Shown: positions 14,992-25,361, counted from the stretch's first letter. The stretch: 51,902 nt of DNA from Actinacidiphila acididurans (GCF_016918855.1 NZ_JADKYB010000037.1:1-51902), one strand, 5' to 3'. A program made the numbers and translations. The notes: generated by a model from the letters alone, not told the origin.

Positions 14992-15675
14992 GTGTCCGAG
15001 GCGGACGACAGGCCGCGCCGGCGGCAGGCACGCGGCGAGCGGCGCATCAACCAATTGCTGGAGGCTGCCGCCCGGGTGTTCTGCGTGCAGGGCTACACCG
15101 CGTCCAGCACGAGCGCGATCGCGCGCGAGGCGGGCGTCTCGCCGGGCACGCTCTACCAGTTCTTCCCGAACAAGGAAGCCATCGCGGTCGAGCTGAGCAC
15201 GCAGCTCATCGCGGAGATGGAGTCGACCCACGGCCGGATCTTCACCGCGGAGAACGCCCGGCTGCCGCTGGACCGCCTGATCGACGCGGTGACCGACCCG
15301 TTCATCGAGTTCTGCGACGACAACCTGGCGCTGCTCGCGCTGCTCAAGAGCCCGGACGCCCCTGGCAGAGTCGCCGAGGACCACGACGTGCTGCACGTGG
15401 CACTTCTGCAGAGCGTGACCGACATGATCGGCGTGCGCACGCCCGACCTGTCCACGGCGGAGCGCGCCCTCATCGCCCAGATGTCGTTCGCCATGTTCAA
15501 GACGGGGCTGGACCTGATCGCCCAGCACGAAGGTCCCGAGCGCGCCGCCTACGAACGGGAGATGAAGGGCATGCTCTTCCGCTACCTGGCGCCGTACGTC
15601 GGCACGGAGGCCATGCCGGACGCGCCGGACATCACCGGGGCCCGGGACGTACCCGCCGGGACAGCAACCCACTGA
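14992..15675 (+). CDS. TetR family transcriptional regulator
   Basis: 227 aa from GTG at 14992 (GGGAG 5 bases upstream). The N-terminal HTH is typical: RINQLLEAAARVFCVQGYTASSTSAIAREAGVSPGTLYQFFPNKEAI (about 17-63). The C-terminal helices form a ligand pocket of unknown specificity (LALLALLKSPDAPGRVAEDHDVLH and later). An in-frame ATG at 14947 lies inside the dyad and lacks a ribosome site. It probably represses itself and the divergent MMPL exporter. Confidence 0.9.
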   Translation: MSEADDRPRRRQARGERRINQLLEAAARVFCVQGYTASSTSAIAREAGVSPGTLYQFFPNKEAIAVELSTQLIAEMESTHGRIFTAENARLPLDRLIDAVTDPFIEFCDDNLALLALLKSPDAPGRVAEDHDVLHVALLQSVTDMIGVRTPDLSTAERALIAQMSFAMFKTGLDLIAQHEGPERAAYEREMKGMLFRYLAPYVGTEAMPDAPDITGARDVPAGTATH

Positions 15676-15686
15676 ACACGCGGCAG

Positions 15687-15732
15687 CGGGTCGTCCGGCG
15701 AGTCGTTGTCGTACGACCCGCCGGACCACCCG
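15687..15732. terminator. Bidirectional terminator between tetR and dedA
   Basis: Stem of 13 pairs with one mismatch: CGGGT, C, GTCCGGCG (15687-15700) against CGCCGGAC, C, ACCCG (15719-15732), with an 18-nt loop. It sits in the 69-bp gap between two converging genes. Confidence 0.65.
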
Positions 15733-15744
15733 CCGCGGAATGAA

Positions 15745-16572
15745 TCACCCGTCCGGGCTACTCGCATTGCCGATCAGCGGACACGGCTCGTCCTTGTCCG
15801 CATCGTCGGACGAAGCGGCGGGAGCCGGTACGGTGCCCGGCCCGCCGTCGGCCGTCGGTGGCGCCGTGCCGGAGGCGTCCGGCGGCGCGATGGACGCGGC
15901 AACCACCGCCGAGGGCCGTACGGCCGCGCCCGGCAGCCCCGCGGCGCTCGGCAGCCGCCGCTCACGGGAGTGGGAGACCCACTGCGCCACAGTGCCGACC
16001 CCGGCCACGCCCAGCGATATGCCCAGGCCCAGGCTCAGCGCGTAGAAGGAGTTGGAGGCGGCCTCTCCGGTGAGGTACCCGGCGCCCACCGAGTAGGAGG
16101 CCCAGACGGTCTCCGCCACTCCGGCGCCGATCACGTACTTGCGGGCCGGGTAGCGCATCACGCCCGCCGCCAGGCCACCGACCACCCGGCCGCTGGGCAG
16201 GAACCGCACGCCGATCACGAAGGGCACGCCGTGGCGCTGTATACGCAGCGCGGCCCACCGGAGCAGGGCGGCGCGGCGGGGTCTGCGGCGCATCCGGCTG
16301 ACGACGCGGCCGCTCATGGCCCGCCCGGACCGATGGATCACCATGTCGCCCATGACGGCGCTGCCCGCGACCACCAGCAGCACCAGCGCGATGTTCAGGT
16401 GGCCCTCGGCGGCCATCACACCGCCGGTGACCAGCAGCACCGCGTTGGGGACGAGCGGCGGCGCCGTGGTGAGCGCCAGCAGGGCGTACGCCCATACGAC
16501 ATGCCCACCCCGGAGGTGGTCAGCAAGTCCTGAGGTGAAGTCCAGTGACGACACGCTCAGTGCAACGTCCAT
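15745..16572 (-). CDS. DedA family membrane protein
   Basis: 275 aa. The VTT/SNARE-associated domain covers about 25-210, with the conserved GDMVIHRSGR segment and RFLPSGRVVGGLAAGVMRYPARKY (the RF-P-GR signature). About four to five hydrophobic segments are visible. DedA proteins act as lipid carriers (undecaprenyl phosphate or phospholipid flippases). A Pro/Ala-rich cytosolic tail of about 65 residues follows and ends PCPLIGNASSPDG. Ribosome site GAGGGG lies 7 bases before the ATG. No partner gene is evident. Confidence 0.86.
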   Translation of the reverse strand: MDVALSVSSLDFTSGLADHLRGGHVVWAYALLALTTAPPLVPNAVLLVTGGVMAAEGHLNIALVLLVVAGSAVMGDMVIHRSGRAMSGRVVSRMRRRPRRAALLRWAALRIQRHGVPFVIGVRFLPSGRVVGGLAAGVMRYPARKYVIGAGVAETVWASYSVGAGYLTGEAASNSFYALSLGLGISLGVAGVGTVAQWVSHSRERRLPSAAGLPGAAVRPSAVVAASIAPPDASGTAPPTADGGPGTVPAPAASSDDADKDEPCPLIGNASSPDG

Positions 16573-16783
16573 ACCTCCGCCCCTCTTCCCGCCCCTCGGG
16601 TAACACGCTCGCAGCGATCACACGGATCGGGCAAGCCGCTTTCGGGCGGATCCGGGAACTCCCCGGGGATTCCCAGCACGATTCATTCTCCGGTCGCAGT
16701 CCGCGTCCTCCCCCGGGCGTAGCGCCGGCCGAACTGCCGTACACCGCGCCCGCCGTGCCACCGCCGTGCCACCCGGGGAGAAG

Positions 16784-17533
16784 TCAGCGGCCGAGCAGCT
16801 CGCCGCCGTTGCACTGCAGGATCTCGCCGGTGATGAAACCGGCTTCCGGCGAGGCGAGGAAGAGTACCGCCGCCGCCACGTCGTCCGGGCGGCCGACCCG
16901 GCCCACCAGGGTGCGCCCGGCCCGTCTGGTCAGCTCCGCCTGGTTCAGCCGCGACCCGAAGAACTCGGTGCCGGCCACCGTGCCCGGAGCGACGATGTTG
17001 CAGGTCACGCCCTGCGGGCCGAGCTGGGCGGCGAGCGAGTGGTTCCAGGCGTGCAGAGCGGCCTTGGAGGCGCCGTACGAGCCGCCGCCGCGCAGCGCCG
17101 CCACGGACGTCACAGTGACCACCCGGCCCGAGTCGCTGCTGAAACGGTCCCGCAGCGACTCGGTGACCAGGACCGCGGTCAGCACATTGCGCTCGAAGTC
17201 GCCGCGCCAGCGGGCCAGCAGGCCGTGCGGTCCCGCGCCGACCGCCAGCTCGCGGCTGCCCGCGCTGTTGACCAGGACGTCCACCCGGTCCGGGAGCTGC
17301 GGCAGCGCGCCCTCCACCGCGTCGGGGTCCGCCAGATCACACACCACAGGGGTGACGTCCAGGCCGCGCTCGCCGTGCAGCTCGTCCGCGGTCGTGCGCA
17401 GGACCTCCCGGCGCCGTCCGACGATGGTGACGCTGTGCCCGTCCTCCGCGAACCGCGTCGCGATCGCCCGCCCGATGCCCGTGCCCCCACCGGTCACCAC
17501 GATGTTGCGGACCGCTTTCCCGTTCTCTGACAT
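16784..17533 (-). CDS. SDR family oxidoreductase (FabG-like)
   Basis: 249 aa classical SDR. GGGTGIG loop (about 15-21), GRR after strand 2 (NADP preference), CDLAD, then NSAG in place of the usual NNAG. Ser in TVTSVAAL, and YGASK active-site pair. FITGEILQCNGGELLGR is the FabG-type C-terminus (substrate-lid and final strand). 3-oxoacyl or small carbonyl reduction is likely, but the substrate is not deducible. It stands alone: dedA is more than 200 bp downstream and a long intergenic region lies upstream. Confidence 0.88.
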   Translation of the reverse strand: MSENGKAVRNIVVTGGGTGIGRAIATRFAEDGHSVTIVGRRREVLRTTADELHGERGLDVTPVVCDLADPDAVEGALPQLPDRVDVLVNSAGSRELAVGAGPHGLLARWRGDFERNVLTAVLVTESLRDRFSSDSGRVVTVTSVAALRGGGSYGASKAALHAWNHSLAAQLGPQGVTCNIVAPGTVAGTEFFGSRLNQAELTRRAGRTLVGRVGRPDDVAAAVLFLASPEAGFITGEILQCNGGELLGR

Positions 17534-17845
17534 GTGCTCCGCCCCTGTAGAGGAGACAGCACGCTACGGGATCGGTCTCGATCGGCCGCGCGCGGGGTAG
17601 CCTGCGAAAACACGGTTCCACCGAGAGACGTAGATCACACAGCGGACCGGGTAACCATTAAGGTGGTTCGCGGGTCTTATGTCGTGAACACCGTGCTTCC
17701 GGCGGAGCCGGTGAGGGGGTTGCGAAAAGGGCTGTCGTGGGGGACGGCCCGATGCGTCGCCGGGGCGACGTCCGGGGAGCTTGAGCGGCCATCCCGGGCA
17801 GTCCGCCCCGGCCGGCGGCGCAACCGCCGACAAAAACGCCCGGTT
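17534..17845. other. Intergenic region with a lower-GC orphan leader-like block
   Basis: About 445 bp lie between the SDR start and the citrate synthase stop. The block at about 17620-17700 is less GC-rich (AGATCACACAG, GTAACCATTAAGG, TCTTATGTCGTGAACACC) and looks like a promoter and start region. A GTG at 17683 opens a frame beginning VNTVLPAEPVRGLRKGL, but this runs into repeats and into the antisense of citrate synthase without a recognisable domain. It may be the 5' end of a deleted gene, or a small RNA. Nothing more can be supported. Confidence 0.4.
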
Positions 17846-17910
17846 CGGACCCGTGGGGGGATCCGCGCCGGGAGACGGGAGCGCCCCGTGCCGGACCCGT
17901 GGGGGGATCC
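17846..17910. repeat. Exact 19-bp direct repeat
   Basis: CGGACCCGTGGGGGGATCC occurs at 17846-17864 and 17892-17910. The second copy lies in the loop of the terminator hairpin at 17880-17923, so the repeat may come from duplication of the terminator region. Confidence 0.75.
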
Positions 17911-17923
17911 TGCGCGGGGCGCT
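17880..17923 (-). terminator. Candidate terminator of citrate synthase
   Basis: Perfect 9-bp stem AGCGCCCCG (17880-17888) with CGGGGCGCT (17915-17923), 26-nt loop, 55 bp past the gltA stop on the minus strand. Confidence 0.5.
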
Positions 17924-17978
17924 TCTTCTGCCGGGTGGCCGGCCGGGCGGGCCCGGCCGGCCTACTACGGGGCTCGCC

Positions 17979-19268
<1,290 letters not shown>

Positions 19269-19392
19269 GTCATTCCCTCACCGACGGTGTTGCCTCTTCT
19301 TCGAGGTGCCCTGACTACGTCCACTGTCCCCCATTTGCCACGGTGGTGTGCACTCGGGGTCGGCCATCGGGCCGAAAGGTGGCACTGAGTGC

Positions 19393-21615
19393 CTATTTTG
19401 CGCCCAGGGACAGCCGGTGGTCGAGAGCCGTGTAGCGCTTACCCGCGGAGAGCGTGCGTACCGCCTGACCGATCGCGCGGCGCGAGCCGACCAGGACGAC
19501 CAGCCGTTTCGCCCGTGTAACGGCGGTGTAGAGCAGATTCCGCTGAAGCATCATCCATGCCCCCGTGGTGACAGGGATCACTACCGCCGGATACTCGCTG
19601 CCCTGGGAACGGTGGATGGTCACCGCGTACGCGTGGGCCAACTCGTCGAGCTCGTCGAAGTCGTAATCGATTTCCTCGTCCTCGTCGGTACGGACGGTCA
19701 GCCGCTGCTCGACTGTGTCAAGACCGGTGACCACACCGACCGTGCCGTTGAACACTCCATTGGCGCCTTTTTCATAATTATTTCTGATCTGAGTGACTTT
19801 GTCTCCCACGCGGAATGTACGACCACCGAACCGTCGCTCGGGCAGGTCCGGGCGGGCGGGCGTCACGGCCTGCTGAAGGAGTCCGTTCAGCACGCCCGCG
19901 CCCGCCGGGCCGCGGTGCATCGGGGTAAGCACCTGTACGTCCCGCCGCGGGTCCAGGCCGAACCGGGCCGGGATCCGCCGCGCCACCACGTCCACCGTGA
20001 GCCGGCCGGCCTCCTCCGAGTCCTCCTCCGCGAAGAGGAAGAAGTCCGGCAGTCCCTGGGTGACCGGTGGCAGGCCGGAATTGATCCGGTGCGCGTTGGT
20101 CACCACCCCGGACTGCTGGGCCTGCCGGAAGATCCGGGTCAGCCGTACCGCTGGAACCGGGCCGGACGGCGCCAGCAGATCCCGCAGCACCTCCCCCGCG
20201 CCGACGCTGGGCAACTGGTCCACGTCCCCGACGAACAGCAGGTGCGCGCCCGGCGGCACCGCCTTGACCAGCTTGTTCGCCAGCAGCAGGTCCAGCATCG
20301 ACGCCTCGTCGACCACCACCAGGTCCGCGTCCAGCGGCCGGTCCTTGTCGTACGCGGCGTCGCCGCCGGGCTTGAGCTCCAGCAGCCGGTGCACGGTGGA
20401 CGCCTCGGCGCCGGTCAGCTCGGCCAGCCGCTTGGCCGCCCGCCCGGTCGGGGCGGCCAGCACCACCTTGGCCTTCTTGGCCAGGGCGAGCGTCACGATC
20501 GAGCGGACGGTGAAGGACTTGCCGCAGCCGGGACCGCCGGTGAGCACCGCGACCTTCTCGGTGAGCGCCAGCCGCACCGCCTGCTCCTGCTCCGGGGCGA
20601 GGTCGGCCCCGGTGGTGCGGCCGAGCCAGGACAGCGCCTTGTCCCACTCCACGTTCCGGAAGGCCGGCAGCCGGTCCTCCGGGCCGCGCAGCAGCCGCAG
20701 CACCTGTGCGGCCAGCGATATCTCGGCGCGGTGGAAGGGCACCAGGTACACGGCCCTGACCGGCTCGCCGTCGCCGTCCGGGGCGGGCACCTGCTCGCGG
20801 ACCACTCCCTCCTCGTCGGCGAGCTCGCCCAGGCAGTCGATCACCAAGCCGGTGTCGACCTGGAGGAGCTTGACCGAGTCGGCGATCAGCCGCTCCTGCG
20901 GCAGGTAGCAGTTGCCGTTGTCGGTGGCCTGCGACAGGGCGTACTGCAGACCGGCCTTGACCCGCTCCGGGCTGTCGTGGGGTATGCCGACGGCCTGGGC
21001 GAGCCGGTCGGCGGTCAGGAAGCCGATGCCCCAGACCTCGGCGGCCAGCCGGTAGGGCTGGTTCTTCACCACGGAGATCGACGCGTCACCGTAGGTCTTG
21101 TAGATCCGGACCGCGATGGACGTGGACACGCCCACGCCCTGCAGGAACAGCATCACCTCCTTGATCGCCTTCTGCTCCTCCCAGGCGGCGGCGATCAGCT
21201 TCGTGCGTTTGGGACCGAGACCGGGCACCTCGATCAGGCGGGTCGGCTCGCTCTCGATGATCTCCAGCGTGCCGGTGCCGAAATGGTCGACGATGCGCTC
21301 GGCGATCCGCGGCCCGATGCCCTTGATCAGCCCCGACCCCAGATAGCGGCGGATGCCCTGGATCGTGGCCGGCAGGACCGTCGTGTAGTTCTCGACCATG
21401 AACTGCTTGCCGTACTGCGGGTGCGAGCCCCAGCGGCCGTGCATCCGCAGGGATTCGCCCGGCTGCGCGCCGAGCAGCGCGCCGACCACCGTCAGCAGGT
21501 CCCCGGAGCCGCGGCCGGTGTCCACCCGCGCGACCGTGTAGCCGTTGTCCTCGTTGGCGTACGTGATCCGTTCCAGGACGCCTTCCAGCACGGAAAGGTG
21601 CGGTGTCTCCCCCAT
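19393..21615 (-). CDS. recD2: RecD2-type ATP-dependent DNA helicase
   Basis: 740 aa, 5'-3' superfamily 1B helicase not tied to RecBC. An N-terminal OB-like part (1-80) is followed by helix-hairpin-helix repeats (LIKGIGPRIAERIV, LIEVPGLGPKRTKLI, and VWGIGFLTADRLA). Motor motifs: GGPGCGKS (Walker A, 360-367), APTGRAAKRL, VVVDEAS (Walker B, about 433-439), VGDVDQLPSVGAG, RIFRQ, and the C-terminal VTIHRSQGSEYPAV and LYTAVTRAK. The ATG has GGAGG 7 bases upstream. RecD2 aids repair and replication-fork stability. Confidence 0.93.
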   Translation of the reverse strand: MGETPHLSVLEGVLERITYANEDNGYTVARVDTGRGSGDLLTVVGALLGAQPGESLRMHGRWGSHPQYGKQFMVENYTTVLPATIQGIRRYLGSGLIKGIGPRIAERIVDHFGTGTLEIIESEPTRLIEVPGLGPKRTKLIAAAWEEQKAIKEVMLFLQGVGVSTSIAVRIYKTYGDASISVVKNQPYRLAAEVWGIGFLTADRLAQAVGIPHDSPERVKAGLQYALSQATDNGNCYLPQERLIADSVKLLQVDTGLVIDCLGELADEEGVVREQVPAPDGDGEPVRAVYLVPFHRAEISLAAQVLRLLRGPEDRLPAFRNVEWDKALSWLGRTTGADLAPEQEQAVRLALTEKVAVLTGGPGCGKSFTVRSIVTLALAKKAKVVLAAPTGRAAKRLAELTGAEASTVHRLLELKPGGDAAYDKDRPLDADLVVVDEASMLDLLLANKLVKAVPPGAHLLFVGDVDQLPSVGAGEVLRDLLAPSGPVPAVRLTRIFRQAQQSGVVTNAHRINSGLPPVTQGLPDFFLFAEEDSEEAGRLTVDVVARRIPARFGLDPRRDVQVLTPMHRGPAGAGVLNGLLQQAVTPARPDLPERRFGGRTFRVGDKVTQIRNNYEKGANGVFNGTVGVVTGLDTVEQRLTVRTDEDEEIDYDFDELDELAHAYAVTIHRSQGSEYPAVVIPVTTGAWMMLQRNLLYTAVTRAKRLVVLVGSRRAIGQAVRTLSAGKRYTALDHRLSLGAK

Positions 21616-21919
21616 GCCCCGGCCTCCCTCCGGCTCCGGCAGTGATCCGTTCCGAAGGTACCGTCAGACACGGACAGCCCGTGGGGACGCCGGGCACGGC
21701 CTGTGGAAAACTCGGCCGCTCCGCCGGCCCGGCCGGAAAGACGAAGGGGGCCCGGCGACCGCCGGACCCCTCTCGTACTCCCCCTCCAACCCCCGAAGCC
21801 CCCCTCGGGCGTTTTTCCTGCCCGGCTCCCTGAACCCCTCCTGGGAGCCGTGATGCCATGTACGACCGGCCACGCAGAGGAAGGGTTGTACTACGGACGC
21901 CAAATCTCCCAAGATTTTT
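21616..21919. other. Intergenic region between the sugar operon and recD2
   Basis: 304 bp. It holds the terminator at 21747-21770, a weaker hairpin CCCGA...TCGGG near 21796-21814, and an AT-only hairpin AAATCT-CCCA-AGATTT with a T run at 21902-21920 whose T run is on the plus strand. The recD2 promoter should lie at the low-coordinate end; no clear match was found. Confidence 0.45.
21747..21770 (-). terminator. Intrinsic terminator of the LacI-controlled operon
   Basis: On the minus strand GGGGUCCGGC, loop GGUC, GCCGGGCCCC: a 10-bp stem with one U-G pair, followed by CCUUCGUCUUUCC. It lies 150 bp past the isomerase stop. Confidence 0.6.
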
Positions 21920-22753
21920 TCAGGCCACGTGGCGCGCGTAGCGGTCGGAGGTTTCCGCGAGCACTTCGGCGCCGTCCCGGGCCCACAACGCCGGGTTGAA
22001 GATCTCCACTTCGACGGCTCCCCGGTAGCCCGCGGCGTCGACGAGCTCCCGCAGCCCGCGCAAGTCGACGCATCCATCGCCGAGTTGGCCGCGCCCGAGC
22101 AGCACTCCTGCGGGCAGCGGCGTCACCCAGTCGGCCACCTGGAAGCAGGCGATCCGGCCGCCGGCGCCGGCCCGTGCGATCCCCTCCGGCGTCCGGTCGT
22201 CCCACCACAGGTGGTACGTGTCCACCACGACGCCGACCTGCGCCGCGGGGAAGCGCTCGGCGATGTCGAGGGCCTGGCCGAGGGTGGAGATCACGCAGCG
22301 GTCGGCCGCGTACATCGGGTGCAGCGGCTCGACTGCCAGCCGCACCCCGCGCTCCGCGGCGTAGGGGGCGAGGTCGGCGATGGCCTCCGCCACCCGCTCG
22401 CGGGCGGCGGCGATGTCCCGGTCGCCGTCCGGCAGGCCGCCGCTGACCAGCACCAGGGTGTCGGTGCCCAGTGCCGCGGCCTCGTCGATCGCCGCCCGGT
22501 TGTCGTCCAGGGCGGCGGCGCGCGAGCCGGTGTCGGCCGCGGTGAAGAAGCCGCCGCGGCACAGGGAGGTGACGCTCAGCCCGTAAGCGCGCATCAGAGC
22601 CGCGGTGCGCTCGACGCCGTACTCCTGCACGGGGGCGCGCCACAGGCCGACCGATCCGATACCGGCAGCCACGCAGCCCGCGGCCAGTTCCGGCAGCGAC
22701 CACTGCTTCAGCGTCTCCTGATTGATGCTCAGGCGGGCCAGGTCCGGTGTCAT
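21920..22753 (-). CDS. Sugar phosphate isomerase/epimerase (xylose isomerase-like TIM barrel)
   Basis: 277 aa of the AP_endonuc_2 / IolE-like family. Conserved segments are SINQETLKQWSLPELAAGC at the start, LAVEPLHPMYAADRC (metal Glu and His), VVDTYHLWWD (Asp and His ligands) and GAVEVEIFNP (Glu ligand). Its ATG overlaps the stop of the DUF993 gene as ATGA, so it is the third gene of a coupled operon. It likely isomerises or epimerises a keto-sugar or inosose-type intermediate produced by the upstream dehydrogenase. Confidence 0.85.
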   Translation of the reverse strand: MTPDLARLSINQETLKQWSLPELAAGCVAAGIGSVGLWRAPVQEYGVERTAALMRAYGLSVTSLCRGGFFTAADTGSRAAALDDNRAAIDEAAALGTDTLVLVSGGLPDGDRDIAAARERVAEAIADLAPYAAERGVRLAVEPLHPMYAADRCVISTLGQALDIAERFPAAQVGVVVDTYHLWWDDRTPEGIARAGAGGRIACFQVADWVTPLPAGVLLGRGQLGDGCVDLRGLRELVDAAGYRGAVEVEIFNPALWARDGAEVLAETSDRYARHVA

Positions 22754-23901
22754 GCGTCCACCCCGTGCAGGTTCAGCAGAGCGCGCATCCGGTGCTCCGC
22801 CAGGTGCGGGTCGGGGAACAGGCCGGCGCGGTCGGCAAGTTCGTACGCCCGCGCCAGATGCGGCAGGGAGCGCGCGGACTGCAGACCGCCCACCATGGTG
22901 AAGTGCGACTGGTGCCCGGCCAGCCAGGCGAGCAGGACGACACCGGTCTTGTAGAAGCGGGTCGGTGCGCCGAACAGGTGGCGGGAGAGTTCCACGGTGG
23001 GATCGAGCAGCCCGCGGAATCCGGCCGCGTCCCCGGTGTCGAGTCTGCTGACGGCCGCGCCGGCCACGGGGGCCAGCGGGTCGAAGATGCCGAGCAGGGC
23101 GTGGCTGAAACCGTGCCGGTCGCCCTCGATGAGCTGCGGGTAGTGGAAGTCGTCGCCGGTGTAGCAGCGGACGCCGGCCGGCAGGCGGCGGCGCAGCGCC
23201 ACCTCGCGGTCCGCGTCGAGCAGGGAGATCTTGACCCCGTCGACCTTGTCCGGGTGCGCGGCGATCACGTCGAGGAAGGTCTCGGTGGCGGCGTCGAGGT
23301 CGGCACTGCCCCAGTAGCCCTCCAGCGCCGGGTCGAACATCGGGCCGAGCCAGTGCAGGATCACCGGATCGGACGACTGGCGCAGCAGCCGCCCGTACAC
23401 CTCCAGGTAGTCGTCCGGCCCTTTGGCGACGGCGGCCAGGGCGCGCGACGCCATCAGGATCACCTGGGACCCGGCCGCCTCGACCACCGCCAACTGCTCC
23501 TCGTAGGCGGCCGTGACCTCGGCCATGGTGCTCGCCGGGGCGAGCTGGTCGGTGCCCACCCCGGAGGCGATACGCCCGCCCACCGCGGCCGCCTCGGCCG
23601 ACGACCTGCGGATCAGTTCGGCGGCGGCGGGCCAGTCCAGCCCCATGCCGCGCTGCGCCGTGTCCATGGCCTCGGCCACCGCGAGTCCGTGCGCCCACAG
23701 GTGGCGGCGGAAGGCGAGGGTGGCGTCCCAGTCGACGGCCGCCGGCGCGTCCGCGGCGGCGGCGAGCGGATCGGCGACGACGTGCGCGGCGGAGTACACG
23801 ACGCGACTGCGCAACGGCAATTGCGTCGCATGGGTGACGGGTTCCGAACGCGGCACATAGGTGACCGACCGGCCGGTCCCGGTGGGCAGCACGATGGTCA
23901 C
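22750..23901 (-). CDS. DUF993 / dihydrodipicolinate synthase-like aldolase
   Basis: 383 aa. The GTG start overlaps the oxidoreductase TGA as GTGA. It has an aldolase-like TIM-barrel pattern: GIASGVGTDQL-type segment (GGRIASGVGTDQLAP), SQVILMASRALA, VILHWLGPMFDP, the candidate Schiff-base lysine in KVDGVKISLLDA, and CYTGDDFHYPQLI. The DUF993 family is distantly related to DapA/NanA lyases and usually sits with Gfo/Idh dehydrogenases. I infer that it cleaves or dehydrates a product of the operon; its true substrate is not known to me. Confidence 0.8.
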   Translation of the reverse strand: MTIVLPTGTGRSVTYVPRSEPVTHATQLPLRSRVVYSAAHVVADPLAAAADAPAAVDWDATLAFRRHLWAHGLAVAEAMDTAQRGMGLDWPAAAELIRRSSAEAAAVGGRIASGVGTDQLAPASTMAEVTAAYEEQLAVVEAAGSQVILMASRALAAVAKGPDDYLEVYGRLLRQSSDPVILHWLGPMFDPALEGYWGSADLDAATETFLDVIAAHPDKVDGVKISLLDADREVALRRRLPAGVRCYTGDDFHYPQLIEGDRHGFSHALLGIFDPLAPVAGAAVSRLDTGDAAGFRGLLDPTVELSRHLFGAPTRFYKTGVVLLAWLAGHQSHFTMVGGLQSARSLPHLARAYELADRAGLFPDPHLAEHRMRALLNLHGVDA

Positions 23902-25049
23902 AGCGACAGCTCCGGCACGTCGAAGCGGCGGCCCTCGGCCGCGGACCTCAGGCCGAGTTCGGCCAGTTGCAACCCGCGCGCGCCGGCCAGCAGGTCCCAC
24001 TGCCAGGGTTCGTCCAGCACCACATGACGCAGGAACAGCTCCCACTGCGCCTTGAAGCCGTTGTCGAACTCGGTGTTGTCCGGCACCTCCTGCCACTGGG
24101 CACGGAAGGTCTCCGTAGCGGGCAGGTCGGGATTCCACACCGGCCGCGGGGTGGCCGAGCGGTGCTGCGCGCGGCAGTTGCGCAGGCCGGCGACTGCCGA
24201 GCCGTGGGTGCCGTCCACCTGGAACTCCACCAGTTCGTCGCGGTGGACGCGCACCGCCCACGAGGAGTTGATCTGGGCCACCGCCCCGCCCTCCAACTGG
24301 AAGATGCCGTACGCGGCGTCGTCGGCGGTGGCGTCGTACGGCTTGCTCTGCTCGTCCCAGCGCTGCGGGACATGGGTGGCTGTGACCGCCTGGACGGTAC
24401 GGATCGGCCCGAAGAGCTCGTGCAGCACGTACTCCCAGTGCGGGAACATGTCGAGCACGATGCCGCCGCCGTCCTCGGCGCGGTAGTTCCACGACGGACG
24501 CTGGGCGGGCTGCCAGTCGCCCTCGAAGACCCAGTAGCCGAACTCGCCGCGGATGGAGAGGATCCGGCCGAAGAATCCGCCGTCGACCAGGCGCCTGAGC
24601 TTGCGCAGACCCGGCAGGAAGAGCTTGTCCTGCACCACCCCGTGCTTCACGCCGGCCGCGGTGGCCAGCCGGGCCAGTTCCAGGGCGCCGGACAGGGTCG
24701 TGGCGGTGGGCTTCTCGCAGTAGATGTGCTTGCCCGCCGCGATCGCCTTCGCCACCGCTTCCTCGCGGGCAGCCGTCACCTGGGCGTCGAAATAGATCTC
24801 CACTGACGGGTCTTCCAGTACCGAGTCCAGGTCGGTGGTCCAGTGCTCGATCCCGTGCCGCTCGGCGATGTCCCGCAGCGCGGCCTCCCGCCTGCCCACC
24901 AGCACCGGCTCGGGCCACAGCCGGGTGCCGTCGCCGAGATCGAGTCCGCCCTGCTCGCGCAGGCTGAGCACGGACCGGACCAGGTGCTGCCGGTAACCCA
25001 TGCGTCCGGTGACGCCGTTCATGGCGATCCGCACGGCCTTGCGGGTCAT
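23898..25049 (-). CDS. Gfo/Idh/MocA family oxidoreductase
   Basis: 383 aa, first gene of the operon. The Rossmann N-terminus is MTRKAVRIAMNGVTGRMGYR, and the family motif is KHIYCEKPTA (about residues 113-122, catalytic Lys in EKP). The alpha/beta C-terminal domain includes SWNYRAEDGGGIVLDMFPHWEY (conserved active-site Asp and His). It should oxidise a sugar, polyol or inositol-like hydroxyl with NAD(P). The ATG follows GAGGAGGGG closely. It is divergent from lacI, with two AAGCGCTT operators in between. Confidence 0.88.
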   Translation of the reverse strand: MTRKAVRIAMNGVTGRMGYRQHLVRSVLSLREQGGLDLGDGTRLWPEPVLVGRREAALRDIAERHGIEHWTTDLDSVLEDPSVEIYFDAQVTAAREEAVAKAIAAGKHIYCEKPTATTLSGALELARLATAAGVKHGVVQDKLFLPGLRKLRRLVDGGFFGRILSIRGEFGYWVFEGDWQPAQRPSWNYRAEDGGGIVLDMFPHWEYVLHELFGPIRTVQAVTATHVPQRWDEQSKPYDATADDAAYGIFQLEGGAVAQINSSWAVRVHRDELVEFQVDGTHGSAVAGLRNCRAQHRSATPRPVWNPDLPATETFRAQWQEVPDNTEFDNGFKAQWELFLRHVVLDEPWQWDLLAGARGLQLAELGLRSAAEGRRFDVPELSL

Positions 25050-25124
25050 GTCCCCTCCTCGGCTATGCCACGACGACCGCGGCCGCCGATGGGCGGACTG
25101 CGGTGACGTGCTCGTACGCTGATA

Positions 25125-25136
25125 GCAAGCGCTTTC
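25125..25136. promoter_or_regulatory. LacI-family operator O1
   Basis: GCAAGCGCTTTC, centred on the LacI/GalR core AAGCGCTT at 25127-25134. It is 76 bp upstream of the oxidoreductase start, on the side of the catabolic operon. Confidence 0.7.
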
Positions 25137-25195
25137 TCCCACCTCACGCTAGCCGGGCGGGAGCAGGTTGAGCAAGGGGGCCAATGATCGTGGGA

Positions 25196-25207
25196 GTAAG
25201 CGCTTAC
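25196..25207. promoter_or_regulatory. LacI-family operator O2
   Basis: GTAAGCGCTTAC, a perfect 12-bp palindrome with the same core as O1 and 71 bp away centre to centre. Two sites about seven helix turns apart suit repression by a looped tetramer or by two dimers. Confidence 0.75.
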
Positions 25208-25361
25208 TGCGCTGTGCCGCAAGCAGCCGACAGAGCGGACGAGCCGGGCCCGCTCCCGCCGGGCGCCGCGAAATGAGAGCATGAGCCGCGGCCGGCGCAG
25301 ATCGCACGGGTGCGCGTACCGGCGCGGCGCTTGCGACCCCCACGAGGAGGACCCCACCGAG

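Noticed and set aside
17683..17845. Small protein beginning VNTVLPAEPVRGLRKGL
   Set aside because: It has no stop before antisense gltA, runs through repeats and shows no domain. It is kept only as an orphan-leader observation.
19348..21645. Long plus-strand open frame opposite recD2
   Set aside because: It is the antisense shadow of recD2: composition is Gly/Arg/His/Gln-rich, no domain or start site is seen, and recD2 has all helicase motifs.
21902..21920. Plus-strand terminator AAATCT-CCCA-AGATTTTTT
   Set aside because: No plus-strand gene ends before it, and the stem is AT-only with 6 pairs.
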